Of a stretch of 64,000 nt of DNA, positions 49,021-60,868 are shown in pieces. Numbering within the stretch: the stretch's first letter is position 1; each line of letters opens with the position of its first letter. This DNA is from Kryptolebias marmoratus (lineage: Eukaryota > Chordata > Actinopteri > Cyprinodontiformes > Rivulidae). The stretch lies in assembly GCF_001649575.2 (NCBI RefSeq), contig NC_051432.1, positions 24,611,716 through 24,675,715 of the forward strand, given 5' to 3'. A program made the translations under genes and the position numbers. Below the pieces are notes generated by a model. That model had not been told where the DNA came from. It was given only the letters and a program-made list of their open reading frames with translations, and made no database searches.

Positions 49021-49579
49021 TTTTTTTGTCTGGTCTTCATGACATCGCAAGGAGTACCTTTAAGTTATTTTGCACTTATCGTTAATTATTTAATGCTAAA
49101 GTGGAAAATTTTAATTACAACAGGACACACTGTTCATCATTTCCATAAGAGGATGGTCAAAGTGATTTATAGAGGACCGATGAGACGACTGATTACGAAA
49201 CGCAGACTCTTGCTTACACCTCTTGGCCTCCCCACTATTATATGTTCATTAGCAGCTTGTGTTCGTCGTCTGCTAATTAAGCGTCGCTTTAACACCCAGT
49301 CTGGGGAAAAAAAGGACGGCCGCTCCATCGTTTACCTGGACAACCCGGGTGTGGGATCCTGAGATGCGACCCGGAGGAGCACGATGTCCTTGAGGACAGC
49401 CGGGGACTGCAGGGCAGAATGGATGGCCGCGTTCACAGCCATAAATTCACTGCTTCCAAACTATCTCATTCATCATACGCACACCAGACTCCTCTACATC
49501 ATGAATACACCAGCGCACACCTCCCACACCACTCCTTTGCACTATAGTAAATAAGGTTTGCAGACAGAGATAGGGAAGA

Positions 49580-50010
49580 GAGTGAAAAACATTAGATAAG
49601 TGTATCAGGGAAATAACCATATGACAATGCCCAGTCCTCTATTTCCCCTTGGAATGCATGAATTCAGACAAATTGGGGAGACAGCTGTGCAACATTACTC
49701 TCTTTTTCCACAAATGTTACATTTTCATATCTTCCTCTCGGCTGGCCACTGTTTTTTGCAGAGTTTCCTCGGGTCTTTGTAGATACGGCATCTGTCAGAG
49801 CTGCATAGGGTGGCGGAATAAATCACATGGCTGGGAGAAAAAGTGAAATGCACATTATTTGGTGGCAAACAAGATGTTTTTGTGTTTCTGCAGAAGCACC
49901 GTTGCTTGAGAGTATCCAATAATATTACAGATGGAAATCACTTTACTCTGATAGAAAGAGTTTCGTCCGTCGCTCATATAAAAATCTGGTTCAGCTTCTT
50001 TTTTTTTCTC
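49580..50010. other. Low-repeat region, candidate conserved non-coding element
   Basis: No repeat is recognised. The block includes GGTGGCGGAATAAATCACAT, CAGATGGAAATCACTTTACT and similar non-biased text. Overlapping short frames on both strands have no domain. Regulatory status is inference only. Confidence 0.25.
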
Positions 50011-50189
50011 TCTCTCTGTAAATGAACGATCATTGTAGTGAAAAATACTGATGAGCGAAGTTTTAATAACGCTGCTTTTTGTCTTCTTTTACTGTTGGAA
50101 CAAAAAGGAAAGAGAAACTTCGATATTTCTTCCATCAGACTGAATGTTGAATATCTACGTTTTTTTTCTCCCTTGCTGATAGTATAAAG

Positions 50190-50545
50190 TATATTTAAAG
50201 GTACTCATCACAAAGTATGAAATCAAATATTAAATAAAGTTACCTTAAGTTATAGCAAATGATGCAGTTTGAAAGAGTTTACTCAAGTAGTTTTCCAGAA
50301 ACAATGACATGAAGCTCTGAAATCCAGGTACGCACTCAATGTAAACAAAGCCCTTTAATCTTCATACTTTACTCAACAAATCTGAACGTAAAAATGTAAC
50401 AATGCATCAAAATGTCGCACAATAGATATTAATATGAGATCATTTGTGTATTTAATCTGTTTTTTACTTTATGATTTCTTCTTTATCCATGTAATTTTTG
50501 TACCATTCATGCCGTTGCAATGAGTGATTTTAAAGCGTAATTTTT
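50190..50545 (+). repeat. CAAAGTATGA-family repeat, copy 3
   Basis: AAAGGTACTCATCACAAAGT, GAAAGAGTTTACTCAAG, GCACTCAATGTAAACAAAGC and CATACTTTACTCAACA appear in that order. The last two blocks are shared with the inverted copy at 52.4 kb. Confidence 0.7.
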
Positions 50546-51447
50546 TTTTTGTACAAATCCACATCCTTTTTTGTTCTTTTTCTAAAACCTTTTGAAGTTC
50601 TGCCTTAACTGAGTTCTGCAAAGTCAAGTTGAAGCAAAAAACAGTTTAAGGCTGACTCAAAATAAATGTTGCTCTTTTGATTAGATCCGTATTTACACTT
50701 TTACTGTATTTTTCGATATTTATTTGCTTATCTCTGAATTAACCGGAGTTAATCTTGCAGCTTGCCAAGCAGCCTGGCCTGAATGCAACATTAGGAGGAA
50801 GGAGTTCTGCACGAAACATATTTCTGCTGCCCTCAAGTGTTCACCCGGGGAACGGGAAGCTGCTCGGAGGTGGACCGACACCAGAAATAACCCAAACAGT
50901 TCTGGGATGTCTCCGAACTGATGAAACACCTGACAAATCCTAACTTTTCAGACTCTCACCCAGTCAAGCTCAATCACAGATGTAATATCAGCAGTAAGAC
51001 CTCTGTGTCCACTTTAAAACGGCGTCTCGTTGCCAAGAACTCGCAGGGTCGGAGCTGAGAGGAAGAACGCTGAGAGGCCGGATGATTTTACAGAACTGTG
51101 GTTTTTCAGCCCAGGACTTCAGCAGAATCATGGGAGGGGATGGAGATCTGTGTCTGCAGCAGGAAGGACAGAAATCCATGTGTTTGAAACAAAAAAAACC
51201 TGAGAAATGAGGACTTTCAGGATTCCAGCACCACAGAGACGAGTATTAATTCATCCTTTTCTTAACCACTGAAACAAAACAGATTTTAACAGATTTTGAC
51301 ACATTTATATTTTTATTCTCATTCTAATAAAGACGTTAAAAAATGGAGGCCGTCTTATTTAGACTGAGATCATCACAAGCTCAGAACGGACAAAGTTGCT
51401 GCTGTTTCCGTCAGACTTTGAGATGCCACTCTCACAGTATCTGTTGG

Positions 51448-51588
51448 TAATGACTCTCAGCTACTACCACCACCTAATTTTAGCTCCGTATCTGTAAACT
51501 TGACGATTCCAATTATGACTTTTATGTTAGTTTTACTCAAACTTTTAGTGGTTCATGAGATATTTTCATAGCTGACACACAAACAGAT
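51448..51588 (+). repeat. CTCAGCTACTACC-family fragment
   Basis: AATGACTCTCAGCTACTACC, TAATTTTAGCTCCG, then GGTTCATGAGATATTTTCAT and a GACACACAAACAG tail. The central GGCCATCTTGAAT block is deleted. Confidence 0.75.
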
Positions 51589-52234
51589 AAAAGCCTTTGA
51601 CTTTCAGCAACTTTCACAAAAAACATACTAACTGATGAAGACTTTTTTACTTTTCTTCAGTCTGTTTCAGTGAGCGAACGCTGGGTTCTGGCATTTTCTT
51701 GTCAAATAAAAGTCCTGGAAAACAAGAACATCTGATCAAACTGTCAGAACCAGGAAGCTTAATTCAGACGCTCCAGATTAGATGACAATTATTAAAACTG
51801 CTTTAGAAAGTGAAGAACTTCCACCTCATAGAGCTACGTTCCTAAAAACCACAAGAACATCTGAACTCTGCAGTTTTAACAGCAAATATATATCAAGTTG
51901 TTGGTTCCTGAACAAAGAAACAAACCAAAAACACATAAAAATTGTCAGTATTTTGTTGTTCAAGGCCCTCAGGAGAATAGAAAATGTATAAAAAAGAATA
52001 TTTTTTATTGTAAAGATTGTCTTTAATTTGTTGAGGACCGACTGCTCCATCAAAATCAGGCAAAGAGCAAAAAATTTGATGCAAAAACTGAAAATGAGTC
52101 TCATTTTTTGCGTCTTGTTTGACAAATTCTACTAATTTAAACTTTTCTATTTAAAAATACTCCCTCCAGTGTCCCAAAAACCAGTCCAAAAAGATCATAA
52201 AATTACAGAAAACTGCAGAATTTTTTTTTCTCAT

Positions 52235-52560
52235 ATTGATGGTTGATGTGTCCTCAAATTAACAATTTGTACAGAAATTGTTTATCCAGAAACAGCCGAA
52301 GTGACGAAAAACAGATCAGCGACGGTGACGTCTGTGGAAGAGCCTGAAAGTTTTGATGTAATAGTAATTAACTGTTGAGTAAAGTATGGAGATAAACGTC
52401 CATGTGGGTTTGGGTGGATTCATTAGATTCAGCCTGGTGCTTTGTTTACGTTGAGTGCATGCCCGCATTTCAAAATTTCATTCCAATATATCTGGAAAAA
52501 CCGAAACAAATACTGATTTTAAAATCAAACATTAGGGGAAAATCCTCATCGGTTTAAAGC
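52235..52560 (-). repeat. CAAAGTATGA-family repeat, copy 4 (minus)
   Basis: Minus-strand reading gives GCACTCAACGTAAACAAAGC, CATACTTTACTCAACAG and CACTTCGGCTGTTTCTG. These words link the second half of copy 1 with the middle of copy 3. Confidence 0.7.
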
Positions 52561-53220
52561 CTAATGTGAGTTAAATCAATCTAAAATGGTGGTTTTGTGT
52601 TTCTATAAGTAAAGAAGTCACAGGCAGAGCACAACCGGCTCGTCTTTCTCTCCCTTTGGCTTTTTATCAAATTGGGCCAAACAGCCGTTTTATTTCAGTA
52701 TTAATGGATTCTATTTGTTTGGAGGACGGCGCTTCTCTTCTCTTCTTCTTCTTCTCCTCGGCGGCGCCTTCAGGGACGTGCCAGAGCAGATGTACGGCGA
52801 CACGTTGCCGTTTCAGACAGACTCAGCCACAGGAAGCTGCTCTGGATTCAGGAAGCCGTTTTCAGGTTGGGATGAGCTGCTAAACGGATCTGAACTGGGT
52901 TTATAACAGAACCAAACACACCATCACGTGACACAAATAACTACAAACAAACTACAACTGCAGTGTTATTACCTCCTGATTAAATTAGACTTCTTTTATA
53001 TTCCATTTGTGTTAACTTCAGTTTGTGACGCAGCCTTCGCTCCATCAGTTCAGGCAGCTCAAAACTGATATCAACCAAGGATGCTGAGACTCATTTTGTT
53101 ACTAAGTTTATGATTTTTGTAGATTCCAGGGATGGGAGGATGAGGAGGAGGATTTTCAAGGCGCATATCTTCCTGTAAACTCAGATTATAAACCAGTATA
53201 GAGAGTGAAAGGCTTATTAT

Positions 53221-53500
53221 TCCTTAAAGAAATGCATATCGCCCGCAGCTTTTAGGCTCAGATCATCTGATGTTGAAAACTATGGAGTTTAGCTCAAACT
53301 TTGAAAACATTCTGGACCATCTCCTGTAACTTCATCACCGAGCGCCACGTGTCACTTCAGCTCAGTTTCTGTCATTTTGTGTCTTTTTAAGGTCATTTGA
53401 CCATGGCAGCCATCTTGAATCAGGAAGATGTACATCAAACGATCACTCTCATGGAAGTTTCATTAAAACTCACAAGATATTTTGCTGATAGGCACAAAAA
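53221..53500 (+). repeat. CTCAGCTACTACC-family repeat lacking the core
   Basis: TCCTTAAAGAAATGCATATC and GCCCGCAGCTTTTAGGC match the start of the family; GGCAGCCATCTTGAATCAGG and TTTCATTAAAACTCACAAG with AGATATTTTGCTGATAGG match its end. The CTACTACC core between them is absent. Confidence 0.7.
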
Positions 53501-54805
53501 CGCTGCCCACCTTTTGTCTTTTTGGGTGATAAAATCAAAAATCCAGATCAGGAAGTTCAGTTTTTGTGTTGCTGAAGGAGGATGTCAGATTGTAATCAGT
53601 GACTTCCCAGTCAACCTGGAGGCATTTAATTATAAATATGAGCTTTAGAATATTTAATGATCGTACAGGTAGTGTGCTTCATTTTCTGCTGTATGAAATG
53701 CAAACACCATAAAAACCTTCATCCTCTGAACCTCTGCTGTGATGCTGCAGAGCTGCGTCTTCATTAGAGCTCATTTTGTGAAGCTGTTATAAGAATGAAG
53801 CAGCAAATCAGCTCAAGCTTCATATATATGTGTTAAATCCACCAGAAAGGGAAGTTGTCTGCGTTTACTCTCATATAGTTGTCATAAAAAGGTCCTCGTT
53901 CTTGTCCAAAAGCCCAGGAACACACAGACCGCCACATCCTGTTTGGACACTTCTCCGTCAGAAACAAACTCAAAGGTAAATTGTACTTTTCAAAGCTTAT
54001 TGTTGACTTTTTATTCTCTATCTAAATGTGGAAAGCACTGAGATATTTATTAAAAAATGAGATTTTTCTCTTCTAGAAAAAGGAACTGGGTTTTAGTTTT
54101 AACGCAGCATTTTCCATCCAGGTTCAGTCTTGACAAACAGGAAGTTCCTTCCTTCCTGGGGCCGTGGAATATCTGCAGCTGCTCCGAGGGGTAATTTGCT
54201 CCCGGCTCTTTCAGCTCGTTTCTCTACAAATACGATCAAATTGTCTGAAAGCCGTCATTGTGGTTGCTTTACTTGTTACGACCGCACCACAAACCCCGCC
54301 GCTTTCATGTCCACACAGTCGAGCTTTAAATCGCTCCGAGCTTTTCCCCCCGAACCCTTTACCAAATAGAAAAAGCAGAGGCTTTTTTCTTTCCAGGGTA
54401 GCTCTTAAGTGCTATAAACCCACAAGGAACCCTGTGTGTTTGAGCTTTTAGCACAGAAGCATCACTTGGACACAACTGTTGCATTAGCAGGCCGCTCCTC
54501 CTCCTCCTCAGTCTAATGCAAGGTCAGCAGTCGGGCTGCAGGAGGTTGGGGACGAGACAAAATACACAGAGGATTACAGAAATGGTCACAGCAGCGAGAA
54601 GATTGTGGAGCAAAGGCTTTTTACGAGAGATTAACAGTTTGGAGAGGATGCAGCAGCTTTTAATAACCACACAGGATCCTGCTGATTGATGCAGCTCTCC
54701 GGGGCCCGCTCCAATCGCTACATTCACACTTCCTGGAAGGTTCTTGCCTCCACATGGAGCCTTTTTGGATGCCCTCCACCTCTGAAGGTTGGAGGCTGTT
54801 TAGAT

Positions 54806-55008
54806 CAGGGGCGGGTAACCCTGGTCCTGGAGGGCCACCATCCTGCAGGTTTTACCTGTTCCTCTGATCCAACACCTGGTTTGAATCAAAGGCTGATTAC
54901 CAGGCTCATGAAGAGCTGATTTAACCCCTGAATCAGGCATGTTGGAGCAGGGAAACAAGGAAAACATGCAGGATGGAGGCCCTCCAGGACCAGGGTTGCC
55001 CACTCCTG
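54806..55008. mobile_element. hAT-like MITE with target-site duplication
   Basis: Ends read CAGGGGCGGGTAACCCTGG and, inverted, CAGGAGTGGGCAACCCTGG. These CAGGGGTGGGCAACC-type ends are typical of hAT elements. Inner arms carry CTGGTCCTGGAGGGCC on both sides. The flanking 8-mers GTTTAGAT (54798-54805) and GTTTGGAG (55009-55016) match at six of eight positions, as expected for an aged 8-bp hAT target duplication. No transposase is encoded. Confidence 0.85.
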
Positions 55009-55365
55009 GTTTGGAGTAAAGCTTTTTTTGTTTACAAGCGGCTTTATTTAACTCTGAGTTTGTCTGTTTTACAGTAAAAAGCTCCGATCTGAGTCAAATA
55101 TCCACGTCTCCTCTCTGTATGAACACATTTAGTCACATTTGTCATGTTGCTTTTTAAGTTATAAAATATTTACACCCTTCACAGCCTTTTCTTTGAGATA
55201 TTCTGTACATCCTACAATAACAAGATGTTCTTTCTAAACTCTCCACAATATTTCCCATCAAAGAGGTCGCCAACTGCACATCCGGAGCGAAGACAGTCAC
55301 CTTGAAAATGCGTTTTATAAATAAAATAAGTCACGGGGTGTACCAGCAGCTTTTCTCTGGTTGTT

Positions 55366-55371
55366 TTTATT
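55366..55371 (-). terminator. rps15a: rps15a poly(A) signal
   Basis: AATAAA on the minus strand, about 18 bases after the stop codon. A very short 3' UTR is usual for ribosomal-protein mRNAs. Confidence 0.8.
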
Positions 55372-55388
55372 TGCAGTTCTTTACATTT

Positions 55389-55508
<120 letters not shown>

Positions 55509-57249
55509 TCAGCCGGCAGAGAGATGCAGCTTTGAAACGGACTGAAGCGGCCTCTGGTTCTGACACGATTAGAAGCTGCTGCTCTTCAGCTTCATTATAG
55601 AAAAGTCAATTAAAAACAGTCAATTAAATACAGATTACATAATCTGATCCCAACAGAACTCAACGAGCTTTTAGCAAATTACTGTAAACTAGAATAAAGC
55701 GCTGCTTGCATCATTAAACCAACGCTGAATGACAACATGAAGAAAAATACTTGTTAAAGGGTGAATTTTAGGTAAAACCTTTGCTTTTTTAAATTCTGTT
55801 TCTATTCTTAACCATCTGCCTGTTTAATTCTGAGGTCTTGAGCAGAAAACACCTCTGACCGGTCAGAACATGAACAAACCAGCGGTCACAGCTGGTCCTG
55901 AGAAATCAACGACTCAAACTGAGCATCAGTTAAGAAGAAACGACCATTTATTAATAAAATTAAAACAAGATGAGGCGAGAAAACCTGCCGTTCACTTCAT
56001 CACAAAGCAGCTCAGACAGCCCTGACCCTGAACGCCTCACGCTCCTGACGTACATCTGTGTTCGTAGGACCCAGAAGTCAGACGTAAGGTCGCCACTTAA
56101 AATCTGATCACTATCAGAGAGCAGAAATCTCAGCTGAGGAACTCTCCTGGGGAAAAACGATCATCCTGAACGCTACAGGAAACATCTCCCGGCCCGTCAG
56201 CCGCCTCCGTCCAACCAAAAGGGACGAGGATGAAAAATTTTAACTCAAAAATAAATCATTCTGCTCAAAAATCTAAAATCTCTGCTTTTATTTTAAAGGC
56301 CAGAGGGCGTTTACCTCTCCGTCTGCAGCAGTTTGTCAAAGACTTCAGGAGTTACTGATGTCAGAAAACGGTAAAAAATAAAACCAAAGCAGAAAGTTGA
56401 GTTTGTAACTTTTAGGTATTTATCTGCTGAATTCAGTCAGTTTAGTTTGTGGAAAAAGCTGTAAATTTATTCATCATCAGACGCTCCAACGTCCAAACTG
56501 TATGAAACAACGAGGCCAGATTCACACATCCTGGGACGGTTTCTGATCCCCTTACTAAAATGTAAGATTAAAACCACTTTTCTGAGCAACGTAACAGGAA
56601 AAAGCCTGAATAAAATAGCGTGGTATAAAAAAAACTCATTATCTAATCACTTCATTGGATGGAGGGTTTTTCTTTCAGCCCGTTCAGACCAACACTGTCC
56701 GTATAAATGTCTGAATTCTTCTCCAGACTCAGAATGGTGCCTTAATTTAGCACAGAGTTATTTAAAATATATCAGCCAAAATTTATTATTACTGAGATGA
56801 GGACAGGACTGAGAAGACAAAGTTTCTTACAGAAGTAGTAATCTAAAAAAAGAAAATCCCTATAAATATCTTCTGTCCACGTTTTATCCTTAATAATAAA
56901 GAAAGGTCAGTTCAATCAAAGGCTGCAGCCTGAACGACTCAAAGGACAAAATCTGATTAAATAACCAATAATAAAAGAACAAACGGAGGCAGGTGAATAA
57001 TATTTAGATATTCAGCACAAACATTCACATGAACGCGGTTGCTTCAAATTAAAACTGAGTTTGCATTTTAAGTCTAAACTTACTGAATAAAAAACAACCA
57101 AACGTCTCTAACGAAGCAAACATCAGGAGAGTTGAACGAGCGAGACCAGAAGAATTTCACTCGAGCAGGATTGATCCCTTTCTGCTGTCGGGACTCGTTT
57201 CATTTTGTTTTAAAGCCGAACAGTGAAAAGTGGACGAAGTGATTCTCAC

Positions 57250-57335
57250 CCGAACTGTCTCGAAGGCAGCAGGTTGTTCTGCCACTTCTCCAGGTCCTTG
57301 AGCTGGAGATCAAAACGTGGACTAATGACGCCGCA
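57250..57335 (-). CDS. rps15a: Ribosomal protein S15a (uS8), third coding exon
   Basis: The exon (acceptor CCTCTCTCAG, donor TTCGG|gtgaga) encodes [18 protein letters not shown] and [11 protein letters not shown]. It starts in phase 0 after the Lys that ends the previous exon. The sequence is almost identical to vertebrate RPS15A, so paralogy or pseudogene status is unlikely. Confidence 0.98.
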
Positions 57336-57528
57336 CTGAGAGAGGGAGGGAAATAAAACACTGATTTGTTCTCCACAGCCACGTAAACATAAAACAATAA
57401 ATAACAGTTTTAAGGTTTTGTTTCTCAGTTATTTTCTGTTAGACAAACGCCTCCAGGCGTATTAATAACGCTGTTTTAACTTGAAGCCATTCACAAATTG
57501 AGTGACGGTGAAGTTCGAGCAGTCTTAC

Positions 57529-57608
57529 CTTGTTCAGCCTTCCTGTGAGATTGACGACAATTTTTCCAGCTCTGTGGTCGTCAATGATCTCAAACTCACC
57601 AATGTAAC
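57529..57608 (-). CDS. rps15a: Ribosomal protein S15a (uS8), second coding exon
   Basis: The exon (acceptor CCAACAG, donor AACAAG|gtaaga) completes the split Gly codon and reads [20 protein letters not shown] then TGRLNK. This is the central beta region of uS8. Confidence 0.98.
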
Positions 57609-57680
57609 CTGTTGGTCGTAAATAAAAAACAAACAAATCAGATTAAGCTCACGAAGCACCCGGCATCACCACCATCTTTA

Positions 57681-57935
<255 letters not shown>

Positions 57936-58676
57936 TCACATGACCTCACAAAAACCGTGCTGACAGATTAATGACCTCAGACATGTTTTCAAATTTAGAG
58001 CTCGTGTACTTAACTACTATAGAGACGCTGTTTTTGAAAACACACACGGATGTGATGCAGACACACTATGATAGGAAGATGCGTTTGACTAGCAAAGCCT
58101 GCCTAGCATTAATTTAGCACCTAGCTATTTCTCTCGCTTATTTACTAGCAACTTCGTCTACTTTTATCAACTGCTTTAGATCAATAGTTTTTATATAGGT
58201 GAGACATATATATATTTGTAAGAAGCAGTGATCGTTTCTTATAAAGAAAAAGTATATCCAGCTCCAACTACAGCATGGTCCATCCGAACACCCAGAGATG
58301 CTACTTAGCTTAGCCGTCTACAATGACCGGCAGCCGTCGCTTCGGTGTAAAAGCAGCAGCCGCATAAAAAATTAACCACACGGAGACATTTACTGACAGT
58401 GGATTTTTCTTAGGAATATGAGTAGAAGCAATCCGCTAAATAACAGGGTTAATGGGTGTTCGTGGCTCCCTGAACGCATCGACTCTTAAGGGCCGAGCGG
58501 AGGTGGAGGTTTATGAACCAAATCTGCCGCAGCCGTTTTATTAACGGAGGAAATTATCATCCCGCGTCGTCACACTGTACTTTCACTCCAACACGGGCAT
58601 GTAAACCGAACATTTATCGCTCAGATGCTTTAGATTCGTTAAGGATTGTAGGTGGCTCCGTAAAAAGACATCTTAC

Positions 58677-58705
58677 CGGCTCTGCAATATGGCGGAAAGA
58701 GGAAG
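58677..58705 (-). other. rps15a: rps15a non-coding first exon with TOP motif
   Basis: Minus strand CTTCCTCTTTCCGCCATA is a classic 5' terminal oligopyrimidine start as found on ribosomal-protein mRNAs. It is followed by TTGCAGAGCCG and the donor gtaaga. The first intron runs to 57908, and the start codon is in the next exon. Transcription probably starts at the C at or near 58705. TOP mRNAs are translationally controlled through mTOR and LARP1. Confidence 0.8.
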
Positions 58706-58830
58706 TTCAATAAAAGCGGCAGTGCATTATGGGAAAAAATCCAAGACGGTTTAAACTCGAGATGGTTCCCTCCACCCGCGAAAACGCCGCCTTTTCCGCC
58801 TCAGTTAAATTCCTTGGTTTATTTATTTAT
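58706..58830 (-). promoter_or_regulatory. rps15a: rps15a promoter region
   Basis: Upstream of the TOP start the sequence carries several CpGs (CCACCCGCGAAAACGCCGCC at about 58772-58791 on the plus strand) in an otherwise AT-rich neighbourhood. There is no clear TATA box at -30, as usual for ribosomal-protein promoters. Limits are approximate. Confidence 0.45.
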
Positions 58831-59090
58831 TCATTTATTAAATGACTAATTATATTTCACATTTTCCAACCTTCTCCATAATGTGTCTACTACGTTCTCT
58901 GTAGTTTTATTTTCAAGTCTTTATACGTAAATTCCAGCACAATAATTATGTTTTATAAAGCAGTGCCATCTAGAGTTTCGGCTGAATTTCTATCTGTAGT
59001 TTTAGTGTTTCCAAATATATAAATTATAATACATGTTGTCTTTGTTGCAAACCAGTAGATTAAAGGACTAGCATTTTATTTTTAAAGGAA
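58831..59090. other. Intergenic, nothing recognised
   Basis: AT-rich sequence between the rps15a promoter and the next repeat; no feature seen. Confidence 0.6.
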
Positions 59091-59468
59091 TGCATATCAC
59101 CCACTGCTTTTTATGTCAGAGTTATAAACTATATAGCCATTATTGTCAAACCCTGTAAATGACAGTTTGCACTATGTCACAATATAATATTGTGAGATCA
59201 TGCTGCAACGAGTAGAGCTCAGAGTATGTGTTGCAAATGACTCTCAGCTACTACCACGCCAAGATTTAGCTCAATATCTATAGAACTGACTGAGTTATAG
59301 CCAGTTTTGTGGTTGCTAAGGTTGCTTTGCTGTGGCGGCCATCTTGAATCAGATTGACTCAGTTAATCAGTTGTAGATGTAAATCAAATGGTTACTTTCT
59401 AAAAGTTTCATTAAAATCCATCTGCTGGTTCATGAGATATTTTGCTAACAGTACAGACTCAGACGAGC
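59091..59468 (+). repeat. CTCAGCTACTACC-family repeat, best full-length plus copy
   Basis: Blocks in order: TTTAAAGGAATGCATATCAC, CCACTGCTTTTTATGTCAGA, AATGACTCTCAGCTACTACC, GAACTGACTGAGTTATAGCC, GGCGGCCATCTTGAATCAG, AGTTGTAGATGTAAATC, TTTCATTAAAATCCATCTGC, GGTTCATGAGATATTTTGC. It is about 378 bp and is the clearest template for the family. Confidence 0.85.
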
Positions 59469-60521
59469 AGAAACTTGATCGCACTGCCTTCACATTCAGC
59501 GGCAAAATAAATGAATATATCATCGTTTGAAAAAAATAATTATGATAAGATTGTCTTTGAACTGCCTTCTGCTAGGCTTAATATTTGTAAAAGGATTTAA
59601 AGATTTATAACCTTCAATTAGCTGTAAGCTGTTATAAAAGATTTTAAAACAGAATAGGCCTTTTCTGATGATAAAGGGATAAAAGTTGTTTACAAGTGAC
59701 TGTATGTATTCATCTTTAAATATTCAAAATGAGCCCTTTATGATCACTTTCAATAAGTCAGTGCTGCCCAGAGTTTGCTCTGAAGACATGATGGTCCCCA
59801 TTTGTGAATTTAGCTGGTAAACATACAGCATGTTACATCTTCTTGGCCTTTTTCCAAATAAACACTGAGAATAAAAATGTCAAGAGAGTGAAGAAAGCAG
59901 AACGAAAGATCCACACTGTCAGGTTTCATAACTGTATTTATTCCATGTTTTCACATGTGCATCAGCTGAGTTTACTAAAGAACATAACTGAAAATAACAC
60001 GTCATTCTATAAATGTCCCCAACATGGCAGGATGAAGAGAGTGTCTGACAACAATATTAATAACATGTAGTGCCCCTAAATGTCATCTGAGCAGTGAATC
60101 ACCACAGCGTTTTATATCAAACACTTCACATGTCAGAAACTGTCCTCCTTTCTCACAGATTACATCATTAAATATAGTAACACAGTGATCCTACTTGGCT
60201 GGTTTAACATGTCATTAACTAACCACTCCTTAGTTTTGCATGCATAATAAAATATATGTATAGATATTATAGGACGTATATACATTAGTTAGCATAGCAT
60301 CAGTTGCTAAAAACAAAACTAGTGTCCTTGTGCACAAAATCTAAGTAACAATGACTGTTTTCTGTGTCTGTGTTTCTGATTTATGAGTACGTGACAATCA
60401 GAACACAATGTTTTCATATCAGCTGTTGGTTGATTTTAGGTGCCGTGTAAATGTATACTTGTCTAAACAGGAAGTTCGTGCCCTTTGATATTTTGCGCAA
60501 CAGGTACTCATTAAAACCCAA
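59469..60521. other. Intergenic / possible 3' UTR
   Basis: AT-rich. A minus-strand AATAAA lies at 59937-59942 and could end a transcript that comes from the notum2 side or from the unidentified exon at 60522-60768. No coding frame was seen. Confidence 0.45.
59937..59942 (-). terminator. Minus-strand poly(A) signal candidate
   Basis: AATAAA on the minus strand, about 580 bases downstream of the unidentified exon's stop and about 930 bases downstream of the notum2 stop. Confidence 0.35.
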
Positions 60522-60768
60522 CTATCGTGCTGAGTGGTTGGAAATGAAAGTGATCCGGATGAAAGTGTGTTGCAGGTTATGTCCGGCCATCTGGTAAAGC
60601 TCAAAGCTCTTCGATCCGGATTGTTGGAATACCTTCAGCTCGAAGCCCTCCCCTCTGGTGTCCAGTAGAGGACCCACTATACCAAACAAACCCAGATGCA
60701 GCGACATACCCGCCGGCCTAGTCTCAGACGTAACAAACATGTGGAGCATAATGGAATGCTGAGCAGGA
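60522..60768 (-). CDS. Unidentified exon-like open frame next to notum2
   Basis: On the minus strand a plausible acceptor (CCTGCTCAG) is followed by an open frame of about 78 residues and a stop: HSIMLHMFVTSETRPAGMSL, HLGLFGIVGPLLDTRGEGFE, LKVFQQSGSKSFELYQMAG and HNLQHTFIRITFISNHSAR. The alternating hydrophobic pattern looks like a compact beta-rich protein end rather than chance frame, but I do not recognise the family. It begins only about 100 bases after the notum2 stop on the same strand. It could be the last exon of another gene, an alternative notum2 3' exon, a retained fragment of a decayed gene, or part of the 3' UTR. No upstream partner exon was found. Confidence 0.4.
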
Positions 60769-60868
60769 CAACACGTAGTAACCAGATTTCTACAGACTTT
60801 CTATGGTTACACTAAATATTCAACACATTTACTCCCGCCATTCATTTTACATGTTACATTTACATGTT

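Larger units (their letters stand above)
24434..55365. other. Gene-poor intergenic interval between xylt1 and rps15a
   Basis: I found no protein-coding gene in these roughly 31 kb. Identified contents are listed as separate features. The remainder is AT-rich single-copy sequence with nothing I can name: notably 24.4-25.5, 26.1-27.0, 29.0-30.3, 30.7-31.6, 35.2-36.7, 45.8-48.2 and 53.5-54.8 kb. Many short open frames occur but none has a recognisable domain, a conserved motif string or convincing splice boundaries. Confidence 0.7.

Noticed and set aside
49039..49362. 107-residue plus-strand frame rich in Arg, Leu and Ile
   Set aside because: No family recognised; it lacks exon signals and starts at the edge of a repeat copy. 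Chance frame is more likely.
52715..52906. Exon-like piece with pyrimidine tract, acceptor-like CCTTCAG and a GC-rich frame
   Set aside because: Alternative frames are equally open, the peptide is not recognised and there is no partner exon. Kept only as a possible decayed gene fragment.
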